From assembly GCA_017545505.1 (NCBI GenBank), contig JAFWNB010000001.1, forward strand, positions 39,706-103,705: 64,000 nucleotides of DNA. The letters run 5' to 3'. Under the pieces are notes generated by a model. That model had not been told where the DNA came from. It was given only the letters and a program-made list of their open reading frames with translations, and searched no databases. A program made the translations under genes and the position numbers. Below are positions 38,744 through 47,373 of the stretch, one piece after another. The stretch's first letter is position 1. Each line of letters starts with the position of its first letter. The stretch is from Candidatus Saccharimonadota bacterium (lineage in GTDB: Bacteria; Patescibacteriota; Saccharimonadia; Saccharimonadales; Saccharimonadaceae).

Positions 38744-40368
38744 TGCGACGGAATTTGGAAATTCCACAAGGTAAACGAAAGCCGCTTTATCGTTTTTTTG
38801 AAATACTACCTGGGTTGATTTCTTATGGAGCAATTATATTGCTTTTTTTGTTATCTTGGCTTTCGCCGGTTCTTGGCGCGATTTATTTATTTATTATTAT
38901 TGCTTCCACATTAGTTAAGGCAATCGGCGTAGCCTATCGCACGGTGCAGGGATATAAAGTTTTAAAAAGAGCAGAAAGAGTTGATTGGCATAAAAGATTG
39001 GAGGATCTCGAAGACCCGCACGAAGCGTATGAAAGATTGCATGGCGAGGATTTAAAAAGCTATCATTTTGATGAGCATATTGATAATTTAAAAATGATAG
39101 CTGCTATGGAAAAGGAATATCCAAAACCGTCTAAAGTATATCATGTGGTAATCATGACGGCTTATGACGAGGGCGAAGAGGTGCTAGGGCCTTCGATTGA
39201 AGCGGTAAAAAACACTTCTTTTCCGAATGAAAGAATTATTTTTGCTTTAGCTTATGAAGAACGAGGCGGGGAAGCGATGGAAAAAACTGCAAAAGAATTG
39301 TCTGCTAAGTATAAAGGTGTGTTTCGTGAATTTTTGTTAGTAAAACATCCTGATGGTTTAACTGGCGAAATAGTCGGGAAGGGCCCAAATTTGACGTATG
39401 CAGGGCAAAGGGTGGCGAAATATATAGAAGAGAAACATTTGCCAATTGAAAACATAATTGTAACTTCGCTCGATAGCGACAACCGGATGGCGCCGAAATA
39501 TTTGGATTCGGTGGCGTATGAATTTATCGTGCATCCGAATCGCCAGAGATTGAGTTATCAGCCAGTTTCTTTGTTTATGAATAATATTTGGGATGCGCCG
39601 GCTCCTTCGCGCGTAATTGCTGTGTCCAACTCTTTCTTTAACGTGATTTCCACGATGAGGCCGCATGCTTTAAGAAATTTTGCTTCACATTCGCAACCTT
39701 TGCAGGCGCTTGCTGCAATGAATTTTTGGAGTAAAAGAACGATTGTAGAGGATGGACATCAGTATTGGCGTTCGTTGTTCTTTTTTAGTGGTGATTATTC
39801 GGTGCTTCCGATTAGAATTCCAATTTATCAGGATGCGGTAATTGACGAAACTTTATGGAAGACAATTAAAGCGCAGTTCGTGCAGGTAAGGAGATGGTAT
39901 TATGGAGCGAGTGATGTGGCATATGTAGGGACAAGATTGTTCGTGCGAAAATCTGAGCGCGTTATGCCTTTCTTTAAACTTTTTCCGAAGTTTTGGCGGC
40001 TTCTTGATGGGCATATAACTTTGGCAATTCTAGCGCCAATTGTGGCATTTGGTGGGTGGGTGCCGGGCTTGATGAATATGTCGGCACATACGATGGTGGC
40101 TTATAATTTGCCGAATATTGTGAGTATAGTGGAGACTTTTGCCTCGATTGGTTTAATAGTGTCGGTTTTGGTGTCGTTTAAGTTGTTGCCAAAGCGACCG
40201 GCGAAATACCGGAAAGGGAAGAACATTCTGATGGTCCTACAATGGATCTTGATGCCAGTTACTTCGATTTTGTATCAGTCTTTGGCGGCGTTTTATTCGC
40301 AAACGCGTTTAATGATAGGGCTTTATATGGAAAAATTCGATGTAACCCGTAAAGTAGTGAAAAAATAA
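38743..40368 (+). CDS. Membrane-bound family 2 glycosyltransferase
   Basis: The 541-aa protein begins at GTG overlapping the preceding stop. Two N-terminal membrane helices precede a GT-A domain (YHVVIMTAYDEGEEVLGPSIEAV near 130, the DxD-type VTSLDSDN near 247, the acceptor-side VEDGHQYWRSLFF near 344 and the QVRRWYYGASD motif near 388), followed by about four membrane helices. The QxxRW-like motif suggests a processive or lipid-linked sugar transferase. Donor and product are unknown. Operon with two small membrane proteins. Confidence 0.85.
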   Translation: MRRNLEIPQGKRKPLYRFFEILPGLISYGAIILLFLLSWLSPVLGAIYLFIIIASTLVKAIGVAYRTVQGYKVLKRAERVDWHKRLEDLEDPHEAYERLHGEDLKSYHFDEHIDNLKMIAAMEKEYPKPSKVYHVVIMTAYDEGEEVLGPSIEAVKNTSFPNERIIFALAYEERGGEAMEKTAKELSAKYKGVFREFLLVKHPDGLTGEIVGKGPNLTYAGQRVAKYIEEKHLPIENIIVTSLDSDNRMAPKYLDSVAYEFIVHPNRQRLSYQPVSLFMNNIWDAPAPSRVIAVSNSFFNVISTMRPHALRNFASHSQPLQALAAMNFWSKRTIVEDGHQYWRSLFFFSGDYSVLPIRIPIYQDAVIDETLWKTIKAQFVQVRRWYYGASDVAYVGTRLFVRKSERVMPFFKLFPKFWRLLDGHITLAILAPIVAFGGWVPGLMNMSAHTMVAYNLPNIVSIVETFASIGLIVSVLVSFKLLPKRPAKYRKGKNILMVLQWILMPVTSILYQSLAAFYSQTRLMIGLYMEKFDVTRKVVKK

Positions 40369-40393
40369 GAGAACTGTGGTATAATTATTTGGC

Positions 40394-40470
40394 GGGTTGT
40401 TAGCTCAGTTGGCTAGAGCGTCTCGTTTACACCGAGAAGGTCGGGGGTTCGAGCCCCTCACAACCCACCA
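40394..40470 (+). tRNA. tRNA-Val(TAC)
   Basis: Acceptor GGGTTGT/ACAACCC, anticodon stem TCTCG/CGAGA with loop TTTACAC (TAC), T arm GGGGG-TTCGAGC-CCCTC, encoded ACCA. Confidence 0.94.
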
Positions 40471-40540
40471 TTTTTGTTTCACGAAAATTTCAAAAGCGGG
40501 GCTCGTTCTACGAATCGAGCCCCCTCGTCACCCCACCATT
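40471..40540 (+). repeat. Palindromic tail of tRNA-Val(TAC)
   Basis: A near-copy of the tRNA 3' end with CCA (40515-40538) follows a hairpin GGGGCTCG-N10-CGAGCCCC (40498-40523). The loop sequence TTCTACGAAT closely matches TTCTTCGAAT of the tRNA-Thr tail. The acceptor-like part has diverged (ACAACCC to TCACCCC). Confidence 0.75.
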
Positions 40541-40563
40541 TTTTATGAAAACTGCAAAAACTA

Positions 40564-41553
40564 TTATCTTTGTTCGTCTGCACTAGCAATGGTTTTAATT
40601 CGGTCTTTTATCTCTTGTCTCTCATCGACAGACATTTTTCTTATAACTTTTTGGATGAATTCGTCTGGGCTAGATGCTTCATTTAATGATTCTTCGACAT
40701 TGTTTTCTAATCCATTTATGAGACCCGGCAGAGCACCAGAGCGCTCTTCGGGCGCTTTATCGTGATTAGCTTCGTAATATAATCGAAGTTCACTTATTAT
40801 TTGATTTTGGATTTGTTCCGCCATTTCTTGAGTTTTCTTCCAGGCCTCTAATTTTGCTTGAAATGCTTCGCGTTTTTTGGGGTCTAGTTGATTGCCGTAT
40901 TTACCTTGGCTTGCCATTACTTCTAATGTTTCTCGCCAATCTTCAGGTAGCTCATTTGCGTGTTTGGCAAGTTCTGCTTGTCCTTGTTCTGAGTCTGCCA
41001 TTTCTAATATTTTTTGAGCATATACTCCATATTTGCTAATTGGATCAGGATTGTGAATTGGATCAATTTTAAATCTCGTTAGGCCAGCGGTTTCGTACAT
41101 CATGTTTACTTTGTCTTTGATTTGATCAGTTAATGATTGGACGCGGATGGCCTGTCCATCTAATTCTACTGTCGTAAATTGATGTGAGTCGCCGATTCCA
41201 AATATGTCAATGTGCTTGCCGGAATGAGTAAGCACGATATAGTCATCTTCGGGGCGAATCCATCTTTCTTTTCTGTTTTCATCTAATTCATGTTTTAGTT
41301 CATAACCTTCGGGTTGCTCTGTTAAGAACTTTTCTAGATTGGCATGGGGAACATAGATATCAGAATCATTTTTACCAACTCCAAACATTGTTTTACCTGT
41401 GTACGCTTCGTAGAGAATTCGGTTAGCATTTCCGCCGCATATTACTGCTCCAGGAATATCGCGTGTCATTTTTGCTGAAGTATCTATTATTTCTTTACGA
41501 CGCACTGGATCAATATCCGATAAATAATCTGGAATATTTAATACTTCGGTCAT
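40564..41553 (-). CDS. Putative nucleotidyltransferase-fold protein
   Basis: The 329-aa cytoplasmic protein is not recognised as a known family, but residues 36-68 (AVICGGNANRILYEAYTGKTMFGVGKNDSDIYV) have the GG...(N)-x-DSD pattern of minimal nucleotidyltransferases (AbiEii/MNT-like), followed by IDIFGIGD, which could supply the third carboxylate. The C-terminal half is helical and acidic. GAGG precedes the ATG at 41553, with TATAAT about 20 nt upstream. It is divergent to the orphan gene at 41644. A toxin or RNA-modifying role is possible but unsupported. Confidence 0.6.
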   Translation of the reverse strand: MTEVLNIPDYLSDIDPVRRKEIIDTSAKMTRDIPGAVICGGNANRILYEAYTGKTMFGVGKNDSDIYVPHANLEKFLTEQPEGYELKHELDENRKERWIRPEDDYIVLTHSGKHIDIFGIGDSHQFTTVELDGQAIRVQSLTDQIKDKVNMMYETAGLTRFKIDPIHNPDPISKYGVYAQKILEMADSEQGQAELAKHANELPEDWRETLEVMASQGKYGNQLDPKKREAFQAKLEAWKKTQEMAEQIQNQIISELRLYYEANHDKAPEERSGALPGLINGLENNVEESLNEASSPDEFIQKVIRKMSVDERQEIKDRIKTIASADEQR

Positions 41554-41643
41554 TATGTTTTCCTCGTTTTTATTATATCATATCTGTGACTTTGCGTTTT
41601 TTTACTTATCTGTGATATAATTTTGATTAAAAGGAGGTTAAGT

Positions 41644-42195
41644 ATGAAATTGTTTGCCGGTGAAAAAATAGAAAAAAATAAGGATAATGATCCTTACGGC
41701 TACGACAAAGTTTTTTCTGTACCTGATGATTTGCAGCCCAAATTAGATTCTGGTGAAGAAATGTCCGAAAAGTCGGTAGAAAATATGTACAATCATATTA
41801 TAGAAATGGAAGATGCTATTAAAAATATAGCTGAAGGAACTCGAAAACAAGATTACCCTTTTGATGGTTATACGCATGCGTATAATGTTGATTATATGCA
41901 TAAGATGGAGGCGCGAAAGAGAGCTATAGAAATTAATTATACAGTTTCTCTTTTGCCTGAACAGAATAAAGAAAAATTTGTTGAATGGGCGAATAAACCT
42001 GAATCTGAGTTTGATTTTGATATAACAGTTAAAGGAATATTTGCTCAGAAACTTGGGGCTCCTGAAGATATGATAAAAGACAGTATTGTTTCGTTGGATC
42101 GTGGTTTGGGTGAAGAGGGCAATCAGAAAATGGGTGAGGTTGTTTACGACCGCATGCTTGGTTTTTTGAACGAAGGCGATAAAAAAGAGGACTAA
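41644..42195 (+). CDS. Unrecognised cytoplasmic protein
   Basis: A 183-aa acidic soluble protein, no signal peptide or membrane helix. I do not recognise it. A strong AAAGGAGG seven bases before the ATG at 41644 fixes the start, and TATAAT at about 41608 is a likely -10. It starts MKLFAGEKIEKNKDNDPYG and has a helical middle part and DFDITVKGIFAQKLGAPEDMI. It is divergently oriented to the nucleotidyltransferase-like gene, an arrangement compatible with a two-gene module, but nothing proves this. Confidence 0.65.
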   Translation: MKLFAGEKIEKNKDNDPYGYDKVFSVPDDLQPKLDSGEEMSEKSVENMYNHIIEMEDAIKNIAEGTRKQDYPFDGYTHAYNVDYMHKMEARKRAIEINYTVSLLPEQNKEKFVEWANKPESEFDFDITVKGIFAQKLGAPEDMIKDSIVSLDRGLGEEGNQKMGEVVYDRMLGFLNEGDKKED

Positions 42196-42240
42196 CTTTT
42201 AAATAATTGCGCAAGAATGTCTAACCTTCTTTTATGCGAC

Positions 42241-42273
42241 TGATGTTTCATAGAAAGAAACATCAGATTTTTT
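42241..42273 (+). terminator. Terminator after the unrecognised gene
   Basis: CTGATGTTTC-ATAGAAA-GAAACATCAG followed by seven T. Confidence 0.9.
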
Positions 42274-42321
42274 TGGGTGCGAAAAATGGTAGACTGGGAT
42301 AAGTGGAGGGGGAAGGAACTG

Positions 42322-42987
42322 ATGCTAAAAGTTGTAGTTTTTGATGGAGGTTATGGTGGGGAATGCTTTGCGGATTTGCTTTGTGAGCAATTGCCAGTCG
42401 TTGAGGTAATTAGAGTGATCGATTGGCGAAATGCGGATGTATTATTAAAGAATTCCCGTCGCGCGAGAAAGATTGCGGTCGATGCATTAAGACCGTATAT
42501 TGGGCGCGTGGACTTGATTGTGTTTGCGAATCATCTTTTATCAATTACTAGTCTTAAATATTTTAAACGTAAGTATAAGCATCAAAAGTTTGAAGGTTTT
42601 TGCTTGAAGGAACCGGATACATTTATAAAACGTGACGTAATAATTCTTACTACTAAAGCAGTGACGAAGACTATTAATTATTATAATTATATATTTCGGG
42701 TTAAACGTAGGATAAAAACGATTGCGTTAGATGATTGGCCGATGAAAATAGATGACGGAGAATTAACGAACGAAGAGCTTAGAAAAGATTTAGATAGTAA
42801 CTTAGATGAAAATATTCGTAAGCATGGAGAGGTAGTACTTGCTTGCTCGCAGTTTAGCGATATTAAGAAGGAACTAAGAGATTATTTTGGAAATAATGTA
42901 AAGATGTATGATAGTTTTGAAGATACCTTAAGAAAAATATGCAAGACTTTAAACATTCGAGGGGGGATTGGTAGAAAAATTAAGTGA
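42322..42987 (+). CDS. Asp/Glu racemase-fold protein, MurI-like with altered active site
   Basis: The 221-aa protein resembles glutamate racemase: VVVFDGGYGGECFADLL mirrors the MurI start, VDLIVFANHLLSI aligns with the first catalytic loop (normally a CNT tripeptide), and VVLACSQFSDIKKELRDYFG with the second (normally GCTH). The first catalytic Cys is replaced by Ala, while the second Cys is retained. A two-base racemase should therefore be inactive or changed; a one-base isomerase, lyase or regulator is possible. GGAAGGA four bases before ATG 42322 selects this start over one 45 nt upstream. Confidence 0.6.
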   Translation: MLKVVVFDGGYGGECFADLLCEQLPVVEVIRVIDWRNADVLLKNSRRARKIAVDALRPYIGRVDLIVFANHLLSITSLKYFKRKYKHQKFEGFCLKEPDTFIKRDVIILTTKAVTKTINYYNYIFRVKRRIKTIALDDWPMKIDDGELTNEELRKDLDSNLDENIRKHGEVVLACSQFSDIKKELRDYFGNNVKMYDSFEDTLRKICKTLNIRGGIGRKIK

Positions 42988-43042
42988 AAGTGAATTATTT
43001 TATCTGTGGTATAATGATAAGATAAGATAAAAGGGAAATAAA

Positions 43043-44779
43043 ATGAACGATACAGAAAAAATGAGACACACGCTTAGCCATGTTCTAGCTGCGGCCGTAA
43101 AAGATTTGTACAAGGACGTAAAATTTGGTATTGGCCCAGCAATTGAAAATGGGTTTTATTATGATTTCGATTTTGGTAAGACGAAAATTTCTGATACGGA
43201 TTTAGCGAAAATTGAAAAGAAAATGCGTGAGATCATTAAGCGTGGGTTTACGATGAGTAAGCGTGTGGTTTCAAGAGAAGAAGCGTTAAAATGGGCAAAG
43301 GACAATAAACAAAAGTATAAAGCTGAATTGATAGAAGAATTGCCCGAAACAGAAGAAGTATCGTTTTATGACCTTGATGATGTGTTTTCCGATCTTTGCA
43401 AGGGGCCTCACGCGAAAGATGCTGGTGAAATAGGAGTATTTAAGCTTGATCATATTGCGGGAGCTTATTGGCGGGGTGATGAAAAAAGAGAAATGTTGAC
43501 ACGAATCTATGGATTAGCTTTTCCTACGAAAGAAGAACTGGAGGCTTATGAAAAACAACAGGAAGATGCAAAAGCGAGAGATCATCGAAAAATTGGCGCA
43601 CAGCTTGACTTGTTTTGTTTCTCTAATTTAGTGGGATCGGGTTTACCTTTATTTACGCCGCGCGGTACAATTTTGCGAGATTTATTAAATGATTTTACTC
43701 AAAGTTATAGGCTTAATCGTGGATATAAGAAAGTTTGTATTCCGCATATTGCAAATATTGATCTTTATAAAACCTCAGGCCACTTTGAAAAGTTTCCAGA
43801 GATGCTTCAATTTGTCTCGCAAGAATCTGGCGACCATTTGGCGCTGAAACCGGTATCTTGTCCGCATCATTCGCAGATATTTGCGAGCTTACCGCGTTCT
43901 TATAAGGATTTGCCAGTTAAGTATCTTGAAACGACAATGGTTTACCGTGACGAAAGGAAAGGTGAGCTTGGTGGACTTTCTAGGGTGAGGGCAATTACGC
44001 AAGACGATTCGCATGTCTTTTGTACTGAGGACCAGGTTGGCGATATATTCGGTGAATTAATTGAGTCGGCAAAGGACCTATATGAGAGGATAGATATGAA
44101 GCTAAAGCTTCGCTTGTCTTTCCGTGACGATAAAGATGGATACATTGGCACACCGGAGATGTGGAAGAAGGCTGAATCTTCGATTAAAAAGATGGCAGAC
44201 AAGTTTAAGATGGATTATTTTATTGGTGAAGGTGAAGCGGCGATGTATGGGCCAAAAATGGATTTTATGGCGGTTGACGCAATAGGGCGCGAATGGCAAC
44301 TTGCTACGGTACAGTTAGATTATGCATTGCCAGCAAGATTTAAACTTGAGTATACTGATGCTGATGGTACAAAGAAGACGCCAATTATGATTCACTGTGC
44401 GTTGATTGGTTCTATCGAGAGGTTTATGAGTGTATATCTAGAGCATACTGCCGGATGGTTGCCAATGTGGTGTGCTCCGGAGAACGTTCGGGTACTAACC
44501 GTAAACGATAAGACTAGTGAGTATGTAAAAAAGATTTCTGACATTCTTGATAAAACGGTGCTTGATGAACCTTTGCCAAAGAATAAAATTAGATATTCTA
44601 TAGATGATTCGGCGGATTCTTTGGGGAAGAAAATTAAACGGGCTACTGACTTGAAGATACCTGCAGTATTAATTGTTGGGCCAAAAGATGCCGAGGCAAA
44701 TGAAGTTTCTGTAAGGCTTCGTGATAAAGAAGAAAAAGTCAAACTCGATAAACTATCCGATTATTTGAAATGCCTATAA
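43043..44779 (+). CDS. thrS: Threonyl-tRNA synthetase lacking the TGS domain
   Basis: ThrRS charges tRNA-Thr. The 578-aa protein starts directly in the editing domain (MRHTLSHVLAAAVKDLY with the HxxxH site, and LCKGPHAKDAGEIG), followed by the class II catalytic core (zinc-ligand motif PVSCPHHSQIF, MVYRDERKGELGGLSRVRAITQDDSHVFC, motif 3 region IHCALIGSIERFMSVYLEH) and the anticodon-binding domain. The usual N-terminal TGS domain of about 60 aa is missing. TATAAT lies at about 43010, AAGGGA before the ATG; no T-box leader. It overlaps miaA by 10 bp. Confidence 0.95.
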   Translation: MNDTEKMRHTLSHVLAAAVKDLYKDVKFGIGPAIENGFYYDFDFGKTKISDTDLAKIEKKMREIIKRGFTMSKRVVSREEALKWAKDNKQKYKAELIEELPETEEVSFYDLDDVFSDLCKGPHAKDAGEIGVFKLDHIAGAYWRGDEKREMLTRIYGLAFPTKEELEAYEKQQEDAKARDHRKIGAQLDLFCFSNLVGSGLPLFTPRGTILRDLLNDFTQSYRLNRGYKKVCIPHIANIDLYKTSGHFEKFPEMLQFVSQESGDHLALKPVSCPHHSQIFASLPRSYKDLPVKYLETTMVYRDERKGELGGLSRVRAITQDDSHVFCTEDQVGDIFGELIESAKDLYERIDMKLKLRLSFRDDKDGYIGTPEMWKKAESSIKKMADKFKMDYFIGEGEAAMYGPKMDFMAVDAIGREWQLATVQLDYALPARFKLEYTDADGTKKTPIMIHCALIGSIERFMSVYLEHTAGWLPMWCAPENVRVLTVNDKTSEYVKKISDILDKTVLDEPLPKNKIRYSIDDSADSLGKKIKRATDLKIPAVLIVGPKDAEANEVSVRLRDKEEKVKLDKLSDYLKCL

Positions 44780-45510
44780 TTGTAATTCTTGGACCAACTG
44801 GGTCGGGAAAAACGGGGGTATCTATTGAGATTGCAAAGAAGATAGGTGGCGAAATCATATCGGCAGATTCTAGAGCAATTTACAAAGGAATGGATATCGG
44901 TACGGCAAAACCATGTGCTAGCGAAATGGATGGAGTAGTTCACTGGGGATTGGATTTGGTGGAGCCAGGTGAAAGATTTACGGTAGCAGATTGGAAAAGA
45001 TGTGCGGAACAAAAGATTTCTGAAATTCAGGCGCGTGGAAAAGTACCGATGATCGTCGGCGGTACAGGGCTATATATTGACGCGCTGATATACGATTATC
45101 ATTTTAAGGGCCCAACCGGGCAGAAGATTGGCGACATTGAACAAAAAAGTTGTTCAGATAGAACAGAGATAAAAGGCGATTATTTATTGGTTGGTATTAA
45201 ATGGGATACAGTAGATTTGCGTAAAAGAATTGAACAGCGCATTGAAAAAATGTTTTCAGATGAACTATATGCTGAAACAAATAAATTGGTTTCGAAGTAT
45301 GGTTTTAGCAACCAAGCTATGAAGAGTGATATTTATGAATTTGCTTGGAAGTATATGAATGGTGAGTTGAGTCTAAAGGAAGCGAAACTTAAATGTTTTT
45401 ATGAGGATTGGCACTTAGCGAAGCGACAAATGACATGGTTCAAAAGAAATAAGAATATTAATTGGTTGAATCTTGAAGATGTTTATTCATTTGTGCTAAA
45501 ATATATATAG
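44770..45510 (+). CDS. miaA: tRNA dimethylallyltransferase
   Basis: MiaA isopentenylates A37 of tRNAs reading UNN codons. The 246-aa protein has Walker A GPTGSGKTGVSIEI, the family motif IISADSRAIYKGMDIGTAKP (usual Q after DSR is A here), VGGTGLYIDALIYDY and the C-terminal RQMTWFKRNKNINW. It is shorter than the usual 300-315 aa because the inserted helical lid region is reduced. It overlaps thrS by 10 bp and lies 1 nt before a wHTH gene, forming an operon of translation-related genes. Confidence 0.92.
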   Translation: MPIIVILGPTGSGKTGVSIEIAKKIGGEIISADSRAIYKGMDIGTAKPCASEMDGVVHWGLDLVEPGERFTVADWKRCAEQKISEIQARGKVPMIVGGTGLYIDALIYDYHFKGPTGQKIGDIEQKSCSDRTEIKGDYLLVGIKWDTVDLRKRIEQRIEKMFSDELYAETNKLVSKYGFSNQAMKSDIYEFAWKYMNGELSLKEAKLKCFYEDWHLAKRQMTWFKRNKNINWLNLEDVYSFVLKYI

Positions 45511-45511
45511 A

Positions 45512-46117
45512 ATGAGTAAGGAAAATAACACTCCAACCGAAAAATTGTTTGGTTCGAAAACGCGGGCTAAGCTACTTCGGTTATTCTTTGAAAACCCGAG
45601 TAAATCCTTTTATGTAAGAGAGATGACTAGGGTAATTGATGAGCAGATTAACTCTGTGAGGCGCGAATTATTAAACTTAGAGAGTATCGGAGTTATAAAA
45701 AATGAAACTTTTGATAATAAAGTTTATTATTCGGCTAATAATAAGCATCCGTTTTGCAAACCGCTTTCGGACATTTTTTCGAAAAAAATTGATTCAACAC
45801 GCGAAAAGGATGTTAAAGATTCAACGTGGGAAGATTATATTCGGCCAGTTAAAAATTATTTAAAGGGTCTAATTGTAACTAATCGTTTACCAGGGCAGGA
45901 TGGGATTGATTTGTTGATTATTGGAAATGATAAAACCAAAAAACTTACTAGATGGGCCGAAGTAGTTGAAAAGAAACAAGGTAAACCAATTAATTATGTT
46001 ATTATGACAGCAGATGATTTTACGTATCGTAAAAGCGTGAGAGATCGTTTTATTGCCGAGATACTAGAGATGGAAATTACGGATATAATCGATCCGGATG
46101 GAATAATCAAAGAATAG
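45512..46117 (+). CDS. Winged-helix DNA-binding protein with nucleotidyltransferase-like C-terminus
   Basis: A 201-aa cytoplasmic protein. The N-terminal 80 residues form a winged-helix domain (LFGSKTRAKLLRLFFENPSKSFYVREMTRVIDEQINSVRRELLNLESIGVI). The C-terminal part (residues 105-200, LKGLIVTNRLPGQDGIDLLIIGND) resembles the nucleotidyltransferase-like domain found fused to ArsR-type HTHs, though without an obvious GS...DxD catalytic site. Such proteins are common in CPR and archaeal genomes with unknown targets. It lies directly after miaA and 8 nt before the next gene. Confidence 0.72.
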   Translation: MSKENNTPTEKLFGSKTRAKLLRLFFENPSKSFYVREMTRVIDEQINSVRRELLNLESIGVIKNETFDNKVYYSANNKHPFCKPLSDIFSKKIDSTREKDVKDSTWEDYIRPVKNYLKGLIVTNRLPGQDGIDLLIIGNDKTKKLTRWAEVVEKKQGKPINYVIMTADDFTYRKSVRDRFIAEILEMEITDIIDPDGIIKE

Positions 46118-46124
46118 GAGGAAT

Positions 46125-46571
46125 ATGTTTGAAATCGAAAGCAAAAATCAAGACGAGATAATTATAAGCACAAAGAAAACCACGGTAAAATTTAATGTTG
46201 CTGATGCAATAATTGATGCTGGGCTTGCAGTGGGGAAGATTACTGGACCTGGTGAATTTGAAATTGGAGATGTGAGTATTAGAGGAGTAGCGACGGAATC
46301 TGGTAAAACTATTTATGATGCGGAAATTGGTGGCGTTCATGTAGGTATTATTGGCAGTATAGAAGAGAATCTCGATGATATAGTAGCAGATATTCTTTGT
46401 ACTTCTTCTGTTCGGGCAATCCGAGAAATTGAGCCGAAACTAATTGTTTCGATGGGTAATGTCGATGGAATGGTTTCCGAGTTAAAGCTTACCGCTAGAA
46501 ACGAAAAGAAACTAAAAGTGAAAAACTTAGATTCTTTGCCGACCGTAAAAGAAGTGGTGGTTTTGAGCTAA
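46125..46571 (+). CDS. Metallo-beta-lactamase-like protein without metal site
   Basis: The 148-aa protein has repeats of short beta strands with KITGPGEFEIGDVSIRGVAT, very like the PGEYEIxGV stretch of small MBL-fold hydrolases in CPR bacteria. The HxHxDH metal motif and the last part of the fold are absent, so it is probably non-catalytic. AGGAGG precedes the ATG. It lies between the wHTH gene and the site-2 protease gene in the same operon. Family assignment is tentative. Confidence 0.5.
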   Translation: MFEIESKNQDEIIISTKKTTVKFNVADAIIDAGLAVGKITGPGEFEIGDVSIRGVATESGKTIYDAEIGGVHVGIIGSIEENLDDIVADILCTSSVRAIREIEPKLIVSMGNVDGMVSELKLTARNEKKLKVKNLDSLPTVKEVVVLS

Positions 46572-47216
46572 ATGAATTTTAACTTTGGTTATATTGTAAT
46601 CGTTCTGGTGATTGTGGTGGGTTCAGTGATTTTGCACGAGCTCTCGCATGGGCTCGTAGCATATTGGTTAGGGGATAATACAGCAAAGGAAGCTGGAAGA
46701 TTAAGTTTTAACCCAATTAAGCATATTGACCCGTATATGTCTATTCTGGTACCAGTATTATTATATATATTGCGCGCGCCAGTTTTTGGTGGAGCTAAAC
46801 CGGTGCCGGTAAATTACGCTAATCTGAAATGGTGTGAATGGGGTATGGCATTAGTAGCGATAGCTGGGCCATTAACAAATTTTCTGATAGCTTTTATTAG
46901 TTTTTTGATTGGTCATTTTTCGGGATTACTTTATGGGGTTGGTGGTGATGTTTTGGAATTTGTATTTTTTGAATTAGTTTTAATAAATCTTGGATTTATG
47001 ATATTTAACCTTATTCCAATTCCTCCGTTAGATGGTTCTAGAGTATTGTTCGCTATTTCGCCAGATTTCTTTAGGGGAGTTTTAGCTAACGCTGAAAGAT
47101 ATGGAATAATTATAGTATATATGATGATTTTGTTGTTTGGCGAGGTATTTTCTAGTGTAATGAGTGGCTGCGTAAATGGAATTTTAGGCTTCTTTTACTG
47201 GATTGTTGGGATGTGA
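46572..47216 (+). CDS. Site-2 protease-family (M50) membrane metalloprotease
   Basis: Intramembrane protease of 214 aa with zinc motif HELSHG near residue 18-23 in the first helix, a second conserved region GPLTNFLIAF, and the third zinc ligand in NLIPIPPLDGSRVL near residue 145. Five to six membrane helices. Lacks PDZ and CBS domains, so it belongs to the short S2P type similar to rhomboid-sized YwhC-like proteins. Substrates unknown; S2P enzymes often cleave anti-sigma factors or signal peptide remnants. It starts on the base after the preceding gene. Confidence 0.9.
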   Translation: MNFNFGYIVIVLVIVVGSVILHELSHGLVAYWLGDNTAKEAGRLSFNPIKHIDPYMSILVPVLLYILRAPVFGGAKPVPVNYANLKWCEWGMALVAIAGPLTNFLIAFISFLIGHFSGLLYGVGGDVLEFVFFELVLINLGFMIFNLIPIPPLDGSRVLFAISPDFFRGVLANAERYGIIIVYMMILLFGEVFSSVMSGCVNGILGFFYWIVGM

Positions 47217-47222
47217 TATAAT
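47217..47222 (+). promoter_or_regulatory. -10 box of the structured leader
   Basis: TATAAT directly after the S2P stop codon, with a TTTACT 17 bp upstream as possible -35. Predicted transcription start about 47229-47230. Confidence 0.6.
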
Positions 47223-47229
47223 TAAAGTA

Positions 47230-47373
47230 GCCTTACTGGCGACATGATTTTCCTACATAATCATGTTTTAGGGATTTCGTGGCTCTGCACCCGTGGGTGC
47301 TCAGCATAAGATTTTACCCACCTTGTATAATTACGGGGAAAACAGGCTAGTAAGGCCCAAGATGAGGTGGGTA
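47230..47373 (+). ncRNA. Structured 5' leader, candidate riboswitch or attenuator
   Basis: Closing stem GCCTTACT/AGTAAGGC (47230-47237/47349-47356); hairpins ACATGATT/AATCATGT (47242-47249/47259-47266) and GCACCC-GT-GGGTGC (47287-47300). A second stem TACCCACCT/AGGTGGGTA (47315-47323/47365-47373) would cover the Shine-Dalgarno and the first base of the ATG of the Nudix-RNase H gene. It cannot be nested with the closing stem. No known riboswitch class is recognised. Confidence 0.6.

Noticed and set aside
21425..40540. tRNA tails as prophage or integron attachment sites
   Set aside because: The direct copies lie only about 60-85 bp from the tRNA, no integrase or cargo lies between, and each includes an inverted copy as well, which att duplication does not give.
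43010..43042. T-box leader before thrS
   Set aside because: Only about 30 nt separate the -10 box from the ATG and no T-box sequence is seen.
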